From Tyto alba (taxonomy: Eukaryota > Chordata > Aves > Strigiformes > Tytonidae), in assembly GCF_018691265.1 (NCBI RefSeq), contig NW_024881324.1:961230-1025229 (forward strand): a DNA stretch of 64,000 nt, read 5' to 3'. Of the stretch, positions 31,221 to 42,625 are shown piece by piece. The first letter of the stretch is position 1. Each line of letters opens with the position of its first letter. Under the pieces are notes generated by a model. That model was not told the origin of the DNA. It worked only from the letters and a program-made list of their open reading frames with translations, and did not search any database. A program made the position numbers and the translations under genes.

Positions 31221-34200
31221 TTATACTTCAGGTCCTTCTCCTCCAGGAACCAGCTATAAAAGAATAAGATAATTTTGTGTTAGTGCCATAGATTTGAGTT
31301 CTACAAATCCATTTGTGTCAGTTCTTGCATTACAAGATTATAGCAGATGAAGACTTCATCGCAGATGACAAATGTGGTTTTTAGATTCACTATTATCTTC
31401 CTCTCCCAACAGAGGAAGTCAGTTACTGCCAGAGAAGCACACGCAAAAAAAAAAAAGTCTCCAAAATATGGAGAATGTTTAACAAAACACAAAGGATATC
31501 CCAGATAACACACATTTTGGGTTTTGTCTTTGCTACTCACTTCAAGATGATTCTGTCTAGAAACACCTGAGCACATTTTTAAAAGGACAAAGAACACATT
31601 TCCTTTCATGAAGTACTTCTCCAATTGCTGATTCTTCCCCAGACTGCCACTATAGTGGGGAAGTTGGCTTCCTCTCTCCAACTTCTATTGCTAAGCACAG
31701 CCCAAAAACTAACAAAGAGCCTGAACCCTTCAACAGGCAGCAGGGAATAAGTCAGCATAGAATTTTCATGGGAAGAAAGTAAGGAACTGAAGAGGAAAAA
31801 ATACAAGAGAAAAAACATGAGTAAAGGAAAAAAAAAGAAGAGAATAACTATTCCTTTTACTCACAAATACTCTTTTTTAATATATTCCTTCTTAAGCATT
31901 TTAACCATTCATTTTCCTATATTCTTAATAAATAGCTGAGCACTTCTAAAGACAAAGAGCTTTGCTGCTTTTGGGACAGAAGTAGGAAAGTCTAAAGCAT
32001 AGGCTTCCTGATGTGGGAAGATGTGTCCCCAAAAGACAGAAGACCTAATACAGAAACATATCTATGTCTTGCTGAAAATTTGCACTCTAAGAATCGCAGG
32101 CTGATTCTTCAAGGGCAGCATACCACTAGTTTAACAGGATGGTTGTAATTTTACCTTGCGTAAGAAATCACAACATGCACTATCCTTTAAGGATGAAGAA
32201 CAATAACCACAGCAGAAAAAGGCTTTGAAATTAAGGCAAGATGACACTTGCTCAGACACACAGTAAAGAGGTGCAAGGTAGGTAAGACAGCAAAATAGAG
32301 ATTATTCCTCATTCACCTAGAGCCAATTTAGGCTCAAGTCAGTCATCATCTCCTCCCACAAAATTAGGAATGCCCTTATATAGGAAATCCAGTGTCCTGG
32401 GTTGAGTGAGTGGTGGGGTTTTTTGGTAGCAGAGGAGGGGGCTATAGGGGTGGCCCCTGTGAGAAGCTTCTCGAAGCTCCCCCAGCTCCAAGTCAGTTCC
32501 ACCTCTGCACCAAAACTGAGCCCATCAGCTGCGCCTCTGCGATAACGTATTTAAGAAGGGACGTGGTGAAGAGCAGTGGGACTGGTGAGGAGGAGCTGTG
32601 GCAGCTGCGTGAACACCAAGGTCAGTGGAGGAACGGAGGAAGAAAGGAGGGGGGAGGTGTGCCGGAGCAGAGACCCCCCTGTATCCTGTGGGGAGACGGC
32701 AGGGCGGCCCCCCCTGCCACCCATGAAGATCTACGGTGGAGCAGACACTGATTTATGGCCTGTGTTTTTTTGCCTGGTTGATCAAGGTGCTGTGCCCAAA
32801 GAAGGCCGGGGTCTTGGGGGAAAAGGCAGCCCCACTGCTGTAATTCAGTGCTGGGAGGATTGCAGCATGCAGGGGTGTCCCACGCCGGAGCAGCTCGGGA
32901 AGGGCTGCAGCCATGGGAGGGAATCCAGTCGGAGGAAGTTACTGACCCATGACGGAGCAGTGTGGGGAACGCTGCGGCCCATGGGAGGGACTCATGTTGG
33001 AGGAAGTTTGTGGAGGACTGTCTCCTGTGAGAGGGGGACCACGATGGAGCAGGGGGAAGAAGTTCCAGAAGCTCCCCCCACCAAAGATGGAGGAAGTGGC
33101 AGCACTGACTGTACCCCCCATTCCCTGCCCCTGCGCCACTGGGGGAGGAGGTAGAGATATCGGGAGCAGAGCTGAGCCTGGGAAGAAGGGAGGGGGGGGG
33201 GAAGGTGTTCTCAAGATGTGGCAATGCTTCTCACTGTCCTACTCTGTTATGTGTTGTTAGTGTCTGTAATAAACGTATGTTCTTTTTTTCTTCCCCTAAC
33301 GAGTCTGCCTTTTGCTCGTGCTCATAATGGGTGATTTTTTTTTCCCCCATCCCAGTCCTATCTCGAACCCCAAGCCTGGCTCATCTGTCCCTTCTTATTG
33401 CCAGAAGAGAAGAGAGAGAGAGTGGCTGCGTGGTGGTTGGCTGCCGACCAGGCTCAAACCACAACATCCAGATTTTATTGCCATCTACGCAGGCAAGAAA
33501 AAACTACTGTGGGTCTGCTTTTGTAGTATTTAGGAAATAGCAGAATTCAGCAATTGCAGAATTACAATATTTAAGTACGTTTTCAGTACTGATCTACATA
33601 CACCAGCAAGTGATAAAATGAAAATCATAGTGCTTCTAATTTGGTATAATCCAAGAGACCTCCAGATTTTTTTTCACAGCACATAAAGGCCCAGCTCCCT
33701 GGGCATCACGTGATTACATAGTTGCCAAATGATTTGACGAGCTTGTAAGTATCCAAACTGCTGCAAACACATTTATACAGAAAATAATGGATGAAATGTA
33801 GATGTATTTCACCCTACATACTCAAGCAGGCAAACACTCAGGAGTTAAAAGGCACTGTATGAACCAGCCTACAGAGCAGGCAAGAAAGCCAGCGATTCCC
33901 TTGCACACCTGAAGACCAGAGATGCATTCACCAGTATATAATGAAGGCCATGCTCTTCTCATGTTTCCTGTAACATCTACCAAGCAAGGCAATAAAATCA
34001 CTTTTCCAGCATCATTCATATACATATATACCCCAGAAGCTACTTGAAAGTAGCTTATGTAACAGAACTGTCTGGAGAGCTCAGCTTGAAGTGTCAAATT
34101 CAATCACTGACCAATTCAGAGGTACAGAAAATAAATCCATGCAGCCTCTTAACAATGATGACTTACCATTGTTATGTTATTTCCATTTAGCAAAATCTGG

Positions 34201-35741
34201 TCTAGCTTTGTGATTCTTCTTCCCTCAGGTGTAATCTCACTGAAGCAGCAACAGAAAAAGTAAGAACGAACACATAACCGGAGACAGTGATTCCAGTTTT
34301 GATTACAGACCTGACATAAATGTCTACATTAAGATGACATTTGTTGGAACTAACAAATAAATTAGCCACACTGCAGCGTAATCTTGAAAACTGATCACCT
34401 AGGTAGAGGAAGCTACCTGGCAACTAATAAGATCCATTGTACTTTTCTGCTCAGTACATACAGATTTGCCCTCTAAATCTTGGCAATTTCCTGAATACCA
34501 CCAATCCTCAAAATAGCTTTCAAATAGCAACATGGCATAACAAAATAATATATACTCATCCTTAAGTCTGCCAGATTTTTAAATCTTTGCCTAGACCTTA
34601 AGGAAACGTAAAAGCAAACAAACAAACTATTGTAAAGTTTGTTTACACAACCCATGCAAAATTAAGGCTACAAATTAGGAACCTGATTACAAGTCCAAAT
34701 CATGCAACAGCTACTCTATGGCATGGCTGTCCAGAATAAATCACCAAGTCCAAGATATAAAGTCCAAGATATAAACTATTCAGTTGGCAAGTATTCAAAA
34801 ATTATAAAATCACTTTGCTCATAGATCTTGTGCAGAATTTTTTCTTCAGGAAACCAAAGATTAAGTAGCAACAAGAGGTAGAAATAATACTTACAATTCT
34901 GTAACATCTTCTAACACCATATCTGAAAATCCAGTTTCAAGGAAAATAAGGCCCAGAGTTTTAAAATCAAAATAGTTAGAAGTTATTTTCATTTTATACT
35001 GAACTGTGATTTTTATCAGTTAAATAAAGATATCAGAACAATACAATTAATCCATACAAAAGGGTTCTATCCAGTGGACTCAAACCTCTCAAAAGCAATA
35101 AATGGAGCTGAAGAATAAAGTGGACAGCCTTAAACATTTCCATCGGAGGATACTGACAAAGTCATCAAACCCTAGGAGTGTTCCAACAATTTCCTTATCG
35201 CTCTTCATCACAATATGAATGCGTGAACCTATGCATTTGTCCACAAGTTCTGCCGATAAAATCAAACAAGGTTGAAAGGTACGAGACATTGTTTTGTAGA
35301 AGGTATATATATATTTTTATTTCAGAGCAAAATCCCTGACGTTCTGATGGCAAAAGAAAAACAAATAAAACAAATAATTGTCGCAGACACCGGTTAAAAA
35401 GAAAACAAAATAAAACAAAAAAACAACACACAAAAATAAGGGGAACAAAAAAAAGGATTCATTAGACAGACCGCGGTGGGGGTGGGGGTTGGGCTAGGAA
35501 GCCGCCGCGCGCCGCCGCTTAAACTTCCCGCCGCCCCGAGGGCCCGGCCGGCGGCCCGGCCACCCCTGCACCGCCCCCCCGGCCGTAGGACAGGAAGGGA
35601 AAGGGAAAGAAGAAGGGAAAGAAGGGAAAGAAGGGAAAAAAGAAGGGAAAGGCCGGGCCCGGGCCCGGCGCCCCCCGCGACGCGGCGGCCGTTACCGAGC
35701 GGCAGCAGCTGGGACGGGTTGGTGTTGACGTTAGCCGCCAT
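31221..35741 (-). CDS. LSM5: LSM5, U6 snRNA-associated Sm-like protein (5 coding exons)
   Basis: Coding exons on the minus strand: 35696-35741, 35154-35249, 34895-34922, 34167-34239 and 31221-31253. All introns begin GT (gtaacg, gtatcc, gtaagt, gtaagt) and end AG, and phases join without a shift to give 91 residues, the usual LSM5 length. The product starts MAANVNTNPSQLLPL, followed by the Sm fold: Sm1 in exon 2 with ELVDKCIGSRIHIVMKSD and GTLLGFDDFV, then exon 3 NMVLEDVTE, and Sm2 in exon 4 with LDQILLNGNNITM; exon 5 gives LVPGGEGPEV. LSM5 is a subunit of the LSM2-8 ring, which binds the U6 snRNA 3' end in the nucleus, and of LSM1-7, which acts in cytoplasmic mRNA decapping. It looks functional. 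Its last intron carries a solo LTR, and its 3' end is disturbed by ERV-B. Confidence 0.97.
32393..33466 (+). mobile_element. Solo LTR (1074 bp) in LSM5 intron 4
   Basis: TG...CA ends (TGTCCTGGGTTGAG to AAACCACAACA) and an exact 5-bp target duplication, TCCAG, at 32388-32392 and 33467-33471. In plus orientation there is a TATA-like GTATTTAAG at 32547-32555 and an AATAAA at 33268-33273 followed by a T-rich/GT-rich stretch. It is antisense to LSM5. A second copy with the same architecture is at 62988-64000. The 5-bp duplication suggests a class III (ERVL-type) element. The open frames across it on both strands are by-products of its GC-rich sequence. Confidence 0.9.
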
Positions 35742-35840
35742 GTTAGATTCAGACCCGACCAATCGCTACCCTCCGAGGGGCCGGCCCAGCAGCCCCGACG
35801 AGCAGATGGCAGAGCCATCGCTTCTCCCCATCCCCCCTTA
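35460..35840 (-). promoter_or_regulatory. LSM5: CpG-rich LSM5 promoter and first exon
   Basis: The only strong CpG-dense block in the window, surrounding the LSM5 start codon (35741). On the minus strand a CCGACC...ATTGG-type CCAAT motif sits at about 35757-35762, just upstream of the start. No TATA box is evident, as expected for a housekeeping gene. G-runs at 35474-35493 (GGTGGGGGTGGGGGTTGGG) could fold as a quadruplex. Confidence 0.8.
35592..35652 (+). repeat. 61-bp uninterrupted purine tract (GGGAAAGAA-type)
   Basis: Sixty-one consecutive purines built from GGGAAA and GAAGAA units with mirror symmetry, at the start of LSM5 intron 1, beginning 43 nt after the splice donor. On the transcribed-sense (minus) strand it is a pure pyrimidine tract. 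Such tracts can form triplex (H-DNA) structures and are prone to length change. Confidence 0.9.
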
Positions 35841-35999
35841 ACCCCCTCAGCCCGTTTTCCTGGAAATAACCTGTGAGCCGTGCGTGTTGGGTGCGACCAG
35901 GTAGCGATTTAAGAGGAAACACCCTTTCTGCTTTTCCTCCTCCAGCCGGCCCCGGTACCCTCTTCCTTTTATTTTTTTTTTTTTTTTTTTTTTTAAACC

Positions 36000-36768
36000 C
36001 GATCCCTGGCTGCTCAGAGAACTTCTATGTACTCCTCCCGGGCTATCTGTCCTTGCTTCCCCTCTCTGTAGGCTTCCTTGTTCTGTTTTAGCTTGCCCAG
36101 GAGCTCCTTATTCATCCATGCACGCCTCCTGGAATTCATACCTGACTTCCTCTGTGTGGGGGTGCATCTCTCCTGAGCTTGGAGGAGGTGATTCTTGAAT
36201 ATCAACCAGCTTGCTTGGTCCCCTCTTTCCGCTGAGGCTTTATCCCATGCTACTCTGCCAAGCAGATGCCTGAAGAGGCCAAATTCTGCCCTCCTGAAGT
36301 CCAAGGCAGTGAGCTTGCTGGGCTCACTGCCCAAAAGATCTTAAGCTCCGTAATTTCATGGTTACTGCAGTCCCGGCTGCCCCCCAGCTGCACAGTCCCC
36401 ACCAGCCCATCCTGGTCAGTGAGAACAAGGTCCAGCACAGCGGCTCTCCTCCTGGGCGCCTCTGTCACTTGGAGAAGGAAGGTCTCATCAACGCACGCCG
36501 GTCCCCTCCTGGGTCGCTCCTCACGCCCTGCTGGGTTCTCCCTCCCAGAGCTGTGGGGGTGGTTGAAGTCCCCCGTGAGGGCCAGGGCTGGTGAACGTGG
36601 GGCTGCTCCCACCTGTCCTTAGAGTGCCTGATTCACTTGTCCTCCTGGTCGGGTGGCCTGTGGCAGACCCCCACTACAATGTCCCTCATTCCTGCCCTCC
36701 CTCTAATCCTGACCTGCAAGCTCTCAGTCGGCCCCTCATCCATCCCCTGGCAGACCTCCATAAGGTTG
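36000..36768 (-). mobile_element. CR1 LINE fragment, ORF2 endonuclease region
   Basis: On the minus strand, broken frames encode the end of a CR1 APE-type endonuclease: VVGVCHRPPDQED (about 36635-36675), TGDFNHP (about 36550-36570), LDLVLTDQDGLVG (about 36410-36450), and the SRDCSNHEI region in place of the usual SDH motif. The linker toward RT follows (FRRAEFGLFRHLLGRVAWD, about 36245-36300; RRAWMNKELLGKLKQNKEAYR, about 36060-36130). Several frameshifts are present. The piece ends at a long T tract (35967-35994) on the left and at GGTTGTTTTG on the right. Confidence 0.85.
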
Positions 36769-39700
36769 TTTTGTTTTGTTTTGTTTTTTTCCATTGCTAT
36801 AAATATGTATTTCATATGGATGTGTGAAGGGAAGTATGAGAAAGAAGTCTTCCCTTGGCACGTTCTTGTTTATGGAAAACAAAATATTGTGATTGTTAAC
36901 TCTAATATGAATGAAATGTAAAAAACTACACATGCTTATAACCAGAAAACAGGTGTAAAATCAACTCCCATTAGTTATGTTAATTCACTGATTTATGAAG
37001 GCTACTCTGCAAAGTCAAAGAAACATACAAGGATAGATGGGTAATCATGTTTTCGTAAATTGGATGTTTTCACCTCTTAAGTTTTTTACATTGTTAAGAG
37101 CAAAAGGAGAAAGATTTCTAACTTTCTGTATCATTGTTGTGTGTTTCAAGAAGAGTATGTTTTGTCACTTTTTATTGATGTCAGTTCATATAAGGGAAAG
37201 GATATAGTGCTAGTTAGGAAGTAACATTGATTTTTAGCGTATCTCACATCCAGGATAGATTTTAGGATTCAGGGCTCTCAAAGATACACTAGGGAGTATT
37301 ATGGGAAGTTATGAAATGAAGGGAGAAACTGAAAGGAAACATTGAAGTCTGTTAGATTTTGATCAGTTGTTTCACATTCATCTCAAGTTCTCTAAATGAA
37401 GCTGATTCAAAATAAAATTAGGTAAATACCATAAACACCAAAGTTCTGGTTTCAGTCCCAAATGTGAATCCAGGTTGCTTCATTCATTCATTCAGGTTCA
37501 AGCAAGTTTCTTAAAAATTCTGTGATGCCAGAGCATAGCAGAGGTTGCCTTACAACATTTTTAAAAATCTTTCCTTGGCGCCTATTTTTCAAACTTTTCG
37601 CTGCAGTTATTTAGGCCAGAACTTCCATTAAATAATCAAAAGATCCTTGGGAACTGAAATTCTAAGATCTAAAATGTTTGGTCTCTGTGAAGAAAACATT
37701 GCGAGAATCCATTTTTACACACTAGATATGGCAACCATTGCTATCTGACTTGTTCATAATTGGTAGTTAGTAAGGACTGAGTTTTCAAGTATTTAAGTTG
37801 TCTGTTTCCACATTTTTTCTTATTCTTTTTAGTTTTATTCACTTCTTACATATAATCTTCAGAGTGTGGTAAGGGTCTCTCTCAGTCTTGAGTTCATGCC
37901 CAGAGCATTCCAAGATGTGCTGAAGGCTCCTTATGAACCCAAAAAAACAGATTTTCAGAAGGGATCCTAGATGTGGTCCTAAAATTGATGAAAGAATATA
38001 AAGTTAGCAGTCGCAGTTCTAGTCCCTAGCATTAAATCCATATACAGTCCTGGGCTTCATCAATTCATGTTGCCAGTGTGGCCCATTAGCAAGGCATTTC
38101 AGGACACTGGATTGTCATAAGATTGCACTTATGTAGCCTTCAGTGTGTGTCATTTAACACTGGTGAAATCTAAGCCATGCAAAGATTCTCACAATTAGTT
38201 ACAGGTCATACATAGTATGAACATTTTATTCCTTCTTTCATTATATGAAAAGAGTAATTGCTTTAATATATTGTGTTAATCTAATCTATTCCTCCTTAAG
38301 GAAAAATAACCAAGCAGCTTTGTTTACACAAAGTTGATGCTCTTTCACTGCAAACCTAAGAAAACGCTTTTTTTATTCAGTATTCATAGTTCTCTCAGGC
38401 TTCTGTTAAACCTCTATGGAAGAGCTGGGGAAACTGAATGTAATGCTTAAGATGAGCACAGAGCTTTTGGTATTTTTTAATATCTCCTCAGTGTTGGTAA
38501 ATAGGAAATAAATAGTATTTCTTGTCCTTTTAGAAGGCCATTAATAAAGTATTTTAATACAAATGGTTTTAGTTTCATTTTAGTTTCATTTAAAATAAAT
38601 TTTTAAAATTGTGAATAAGTGATAAATTGTCAGGTACAAACTGTATATTAGCAACAAAGTGATGATAAGGAATATTTACTTCTTTAGTGGTTAAATAGAG
38701 AAAAAAAGCACAACCAGGCTTGGGAGCAAACAGCATCTCTAAATCTGTGAAGTACTGTGGGACTGCTGCCATCTTCTGGGACATGAAACTAAAATGTGTC
38801 AATACTACACAATGAAATACTTCTACTTGCAGGAGCAGGAGAGGTTTAGCTTTTCGGGTATAGAATAATCAGAAATTCTTGAGGGCTGGCTCAGTTGCCC
38901 GTGGTTTCTTGTATATAGTATAAGACAGTTGCTCACTGTTTTCATATTTGACTTATAAAAACTAGGTTAACATCGTTTTATAAGTGCAGCAAAATTATAC
39001 TCCTATAATTTAGGCTGTGGGGAAGATGCTTATAGGCACTTGTTGCATTCTACTTCTGAGACTTTTCTCAGAGTAATTGCACTGGAATAGTGTCATTTTT
39101 TTCATTTATGTCATGCTGATTGAAGTGTCTTGTTATGCTGTTTAATGCACATACCTGGTATTGAAGGAATACAACGCTTCTGCCTGCTCTCTTAAATATT
39201 GGCCTGTGTCATACATAAACCTGGGATGTTTTCATTAGTTTTACCAGTTTCTCCCCATTCTCTCTCTGCTTCAAGCTGGATGTCTCTCAGCCAGAAATTT
39301 TGATTACCTTCTGGGCTTCTTTTTTGGGACAATGCAAGCAAACAAATGCAAAATATTTCCCGGTCAAAAACTCTACCCACTGGGTGTGTGTGGTAAGAGA
39401 AAAACTGCAGCTGTCTAGCCACAGTACAGCAAGATAAATGTGATCTGGGGTGGCCTTTGGGACAGGGCTACCAAATGCATGTCATGCAAGTTGTTTAATG
39501 CTTGGCACCCTGCCTTGGGTTTATCTTTACTGTTGATACTGGCCATCAATCTTGTTGCTCCTGAGGCTGACTTCCTGTAAGAAACTACTTTACTCCTGCC
39601 CACTCACTGCCTCTCACTCATGAAAGATGATTTTATCTTCTTGGTGCAGCTTAGAACATCCACCGGTTGGGTCAACTGAAATAACGCCAAATCTTGAAGA

Positions 39701-41479
39701 GGTCCCTCATGCTCAGGTGTGACAGTGGAGGAAAACCGTTGCAGAGTCTGAAGGCAATCTGGGGGTGAGTTTGTGATAACTGGTCAGTGGAATACACTGC
39801 TCTGTAATAATGATTAAAAAAAAAATAATCTGGGACAAGGTCTGTGCAACATTTAACTGTTAGTAAGGTCCCATTTTGTTAAAAGTCCCCATACATTTCC
39901 TTATCATACCTGCTAAAACGAGCTACAACCTGACAGTTCTGAGAGAGGTAGTTTATTAGTTATGTGATGCAATTTCTAGAGCTGTTATTCGTGATATCCC
40001 AGGGTTATGTCAAACTTTGATGAAAATAACTTAAAATTTTATTACTATGAAAATCCACAGAAAACAAAATCAGTCTTCTCTGCTTGTCCTTTTGGCACAC
40101 TATTCAATACAAAATTTCTTTAATATTTATAATTCTGCATTTATACTACTTGCTCCATTTTTAACTATGTTAGACTGGGATGGTTTAACATGAGAAACTT
40201 GACAAAAAGGGAAAGTGCCCATCAGTTTTTAGCTTAAGCACTAATTTTGTTGTAGTGAACAGTATTGTGCAGATCATTGTTTCTGTAACTCTATGGAGAC
40301 TATCTGTCATCAGCGTTATCCAAGTTAAGTTGTGACCCTAAGAAACATGAAATACAATTCAAATAAATATAGCAGTATAAATTATTTATTGACTTGTTAC
40401 CTTTGAATCTTATGCAAAACTGTTCTGTATATTCTTGTGTTAATGCTTTTAACAGTTATTACTATGTTGGCACCATTATTAGTTACAGGGAGGAGAGGAG
40501 TTTACTCCCTCAGGCTGTCTCAACATGTTCTCTTTATAGTAAAGCAACATTATTTCTCACTCTGCTTCTGTTTCCACATGGAAGATGTAGAGTCTATGAG
40601 ATCATTTAGAGATTACCTTTGAGCTGTTCATAGGAGTACAGTGCATAGCAGAAGTGTGCATAAATGTATGCCTATTCCTAGAAAGCTCTCTACTCTCTAA
40701 GAATACCGAGATATGCATTTAATAGAGTAGTAGAGAAATATTTATGGTCTTTCTTTTATTCAAAATTGTATACTCAGTACTGGAATATCAATTAATTAAA
40801 ATTCACTGAATAGATCACAGGAGCTCAGAAGCAGCAAATCCTCAGGAGTGCCACCCCTTACTTGTCTGATACCCCACAGAAGTAGTTGTACTTGATAGGG
40901 ATGGTCTGGCAGATGGACCCTGAGCTGCTCTTACAGGACAGGGGGTCCCAGTCCTGCTTTCCCTCCAGGGAGTCTCATTGTTGCCAGAGGATATCATGCA
41001 GGCAATATGAGTCATGTTCAGGGAGTGTTACAAGTTCTCCTTTTGGTTTACATGCTGGAATGGGAAAAAATAAAAAATCAAGGGAAAAAGGGAGAAAAAT
41101 AGATATAGTGGTTTGTGTGTGGTTTTTTTTTTTTTTTTTTTTTTTGGGGGGGGGGGTTGTTTGTTTGTTTGTTTGTGGGTTTTTTTCAGATTTGCATATC
41201 TGATAAGTTCCAAACGAGGTATTTGTTTAGAACAAGGTATTCTGAAACAAGAAAAATATTCCATTTAGGAAATGTGCCATAATCTAACTAAAGTTCTTTT
41301 TTGGTTTTAACAAACTAAACATAAACTTTTATTTGATTCTAAAGTAGACATTTTTTAAAAAAATGAAGGAAATTCTGAGAACACCTATTTAGATACTTCT
41401 AAAAAATACTTTAATGAGACATTATGTTTATAAGTCATTCTAAATATAATCAAAGTATAAATGTATTGCCCTTCAGGTT
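36769..41479. other. Gene-free AT-rich sequence
   Basis: No gene or clear repeat is recognisable. Open frames are short. A T run followed by a G run lies at 41121-41157. No coding exon of a neighbouring gene is apparent. Confidence 0.5.
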
Positions 41480-42625
41480 ACACGATAAAAGCTCCCTGTG
41501 CACACTCGCAAAGGAGCAGAGGGAGGCAGCGGTGGGTGGGGGGACCCCAAATAATACCCTGCCGGGTTGTGCCCATCGAAGGCCCAACTCCACAAGCCCA
41601 AGGGAGCACGGGGGGGACACAAAGGCAGGCAGGAACCCGAGGAGCTGTGTGTTCAGAGGAGGGGACACCCTGTCTGTTCCCCCCCAGGCAGGCGTGACAC
41701 CCACCACCACGGGGCAGCCCTGGAGCACCTTTTGCACTGAGAGAGGTGCTGCCAGGGGAAATGGGACACATTATGGCATGTAAGGCAAGAACATTTGGGG
41801 ATTGCGCAGGACTTCTTATGGGATGCTTAGGGGAGAAAAAAGTGAGGGATTTAGATGATTTGGGGAGGAACAAGCGTGGGGAAAACAGATAATAGCTGGT
41901 TGCATGTATTCTTGTCTGTCCATGCCCTGCTCCTGATCAGTGCAGTCTGTCCTATATTCTTACTAAATACCTTTTTAATGCTTTTTCTGGATGAGGGACT
42001 CTCCATTTGGTACGTGGCAGCGGGGAGAGTCTGGGTGGCAGTGACCGGAGCCAGACCATGGGTCAGAGATGTCCCTGCGCCTGCGTGCCAGCCACTGGAG
42101 AGACCAGAGTGACTGAAACCAAGTGCCAGCCCCTGGAATGGGACCCCAGGCCACAGGGGTGTGTGTTCCCCCAGTGCCGGCAGCTGGACTGAGCACGGGT
42201 GTGTCTCTAAAGGTGAGACCACTCCAGAGTGGGCTGCTGGGGACCAGGAGAGCCCCAGCCAGCTTCTGGAGAGACTTTAGGGCCTGTGGGTCCCTAGGGA
42301 TGAGACCCTTATGCAGGCGTGTGCCTACTGCAAGACCAGGGCAGTCCTGGCCAGCTCTCATGTGTGCTGGTGAAATAGTCCGTACCAGCAACCGGAGCGG
42401 GGCCGTGGCCTTGAGGTCTCTTGTATCCAGGTGCTAGCAACAGGGGAGACTGGGATCCAGGGGCCAGCTGCCAGGCTGACTGGGCATCTAAGCCCAGCTG
42501 CTGGGGAGATCCACCTTGCACACATGGGTGTACGTACCAACAGTGGATCTCCATCCTACTCGGGACAAACGGCCGACTCCTGCTCCTCACCTAGTGCTTC
42601 TCCTTCCACTGGTCTTTTGAACTCG
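41480..42625 (+). mobile_element. GC-rich LTR-like block with degenerate internal repeats
   Basis: A compact GC-rich block in AT-rich surroundings. The first half (41490-41880) is open on several frames, as in many avian LTRs. The middle (41930-42010) has a CTATATT and ACTAAATACC stretch followed by CTTTTTCTGGATGAGGGACTC, resembling R/U5. The second half (42015-42560) contains a degenerate unit near CCAGCCACTGGAGAGACC repeated at about 42088, 42258, 42428 and 42490. I take it as a repeat-derived, probably retroviral LTR or leader remnant. The ends and target duplication are unresolved. Confidence 0.35.

Noticed and set aside
32576..33224. About 200-codon frames on both strands
   Set aside because: They lie wholly inside the solo LTR and mirror each other; the long openness comes from GC-rich LTR sequence. 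Similar frames recur in the second copy at 63222-63823.
35476..35841. About 120-codon frames in the CpG island, considered as a head-to-head gene's first exon
   Set aside because: The translations are Arg/Pro/Ala-rich by-products of CpG-dense sequence and the LSM5 exon; none resembles AVL9.
41121..41157. T run followed by a G run
   Set aside because: A homopolymer junction without any associated element; simple sequence or possible sequencing artefact.
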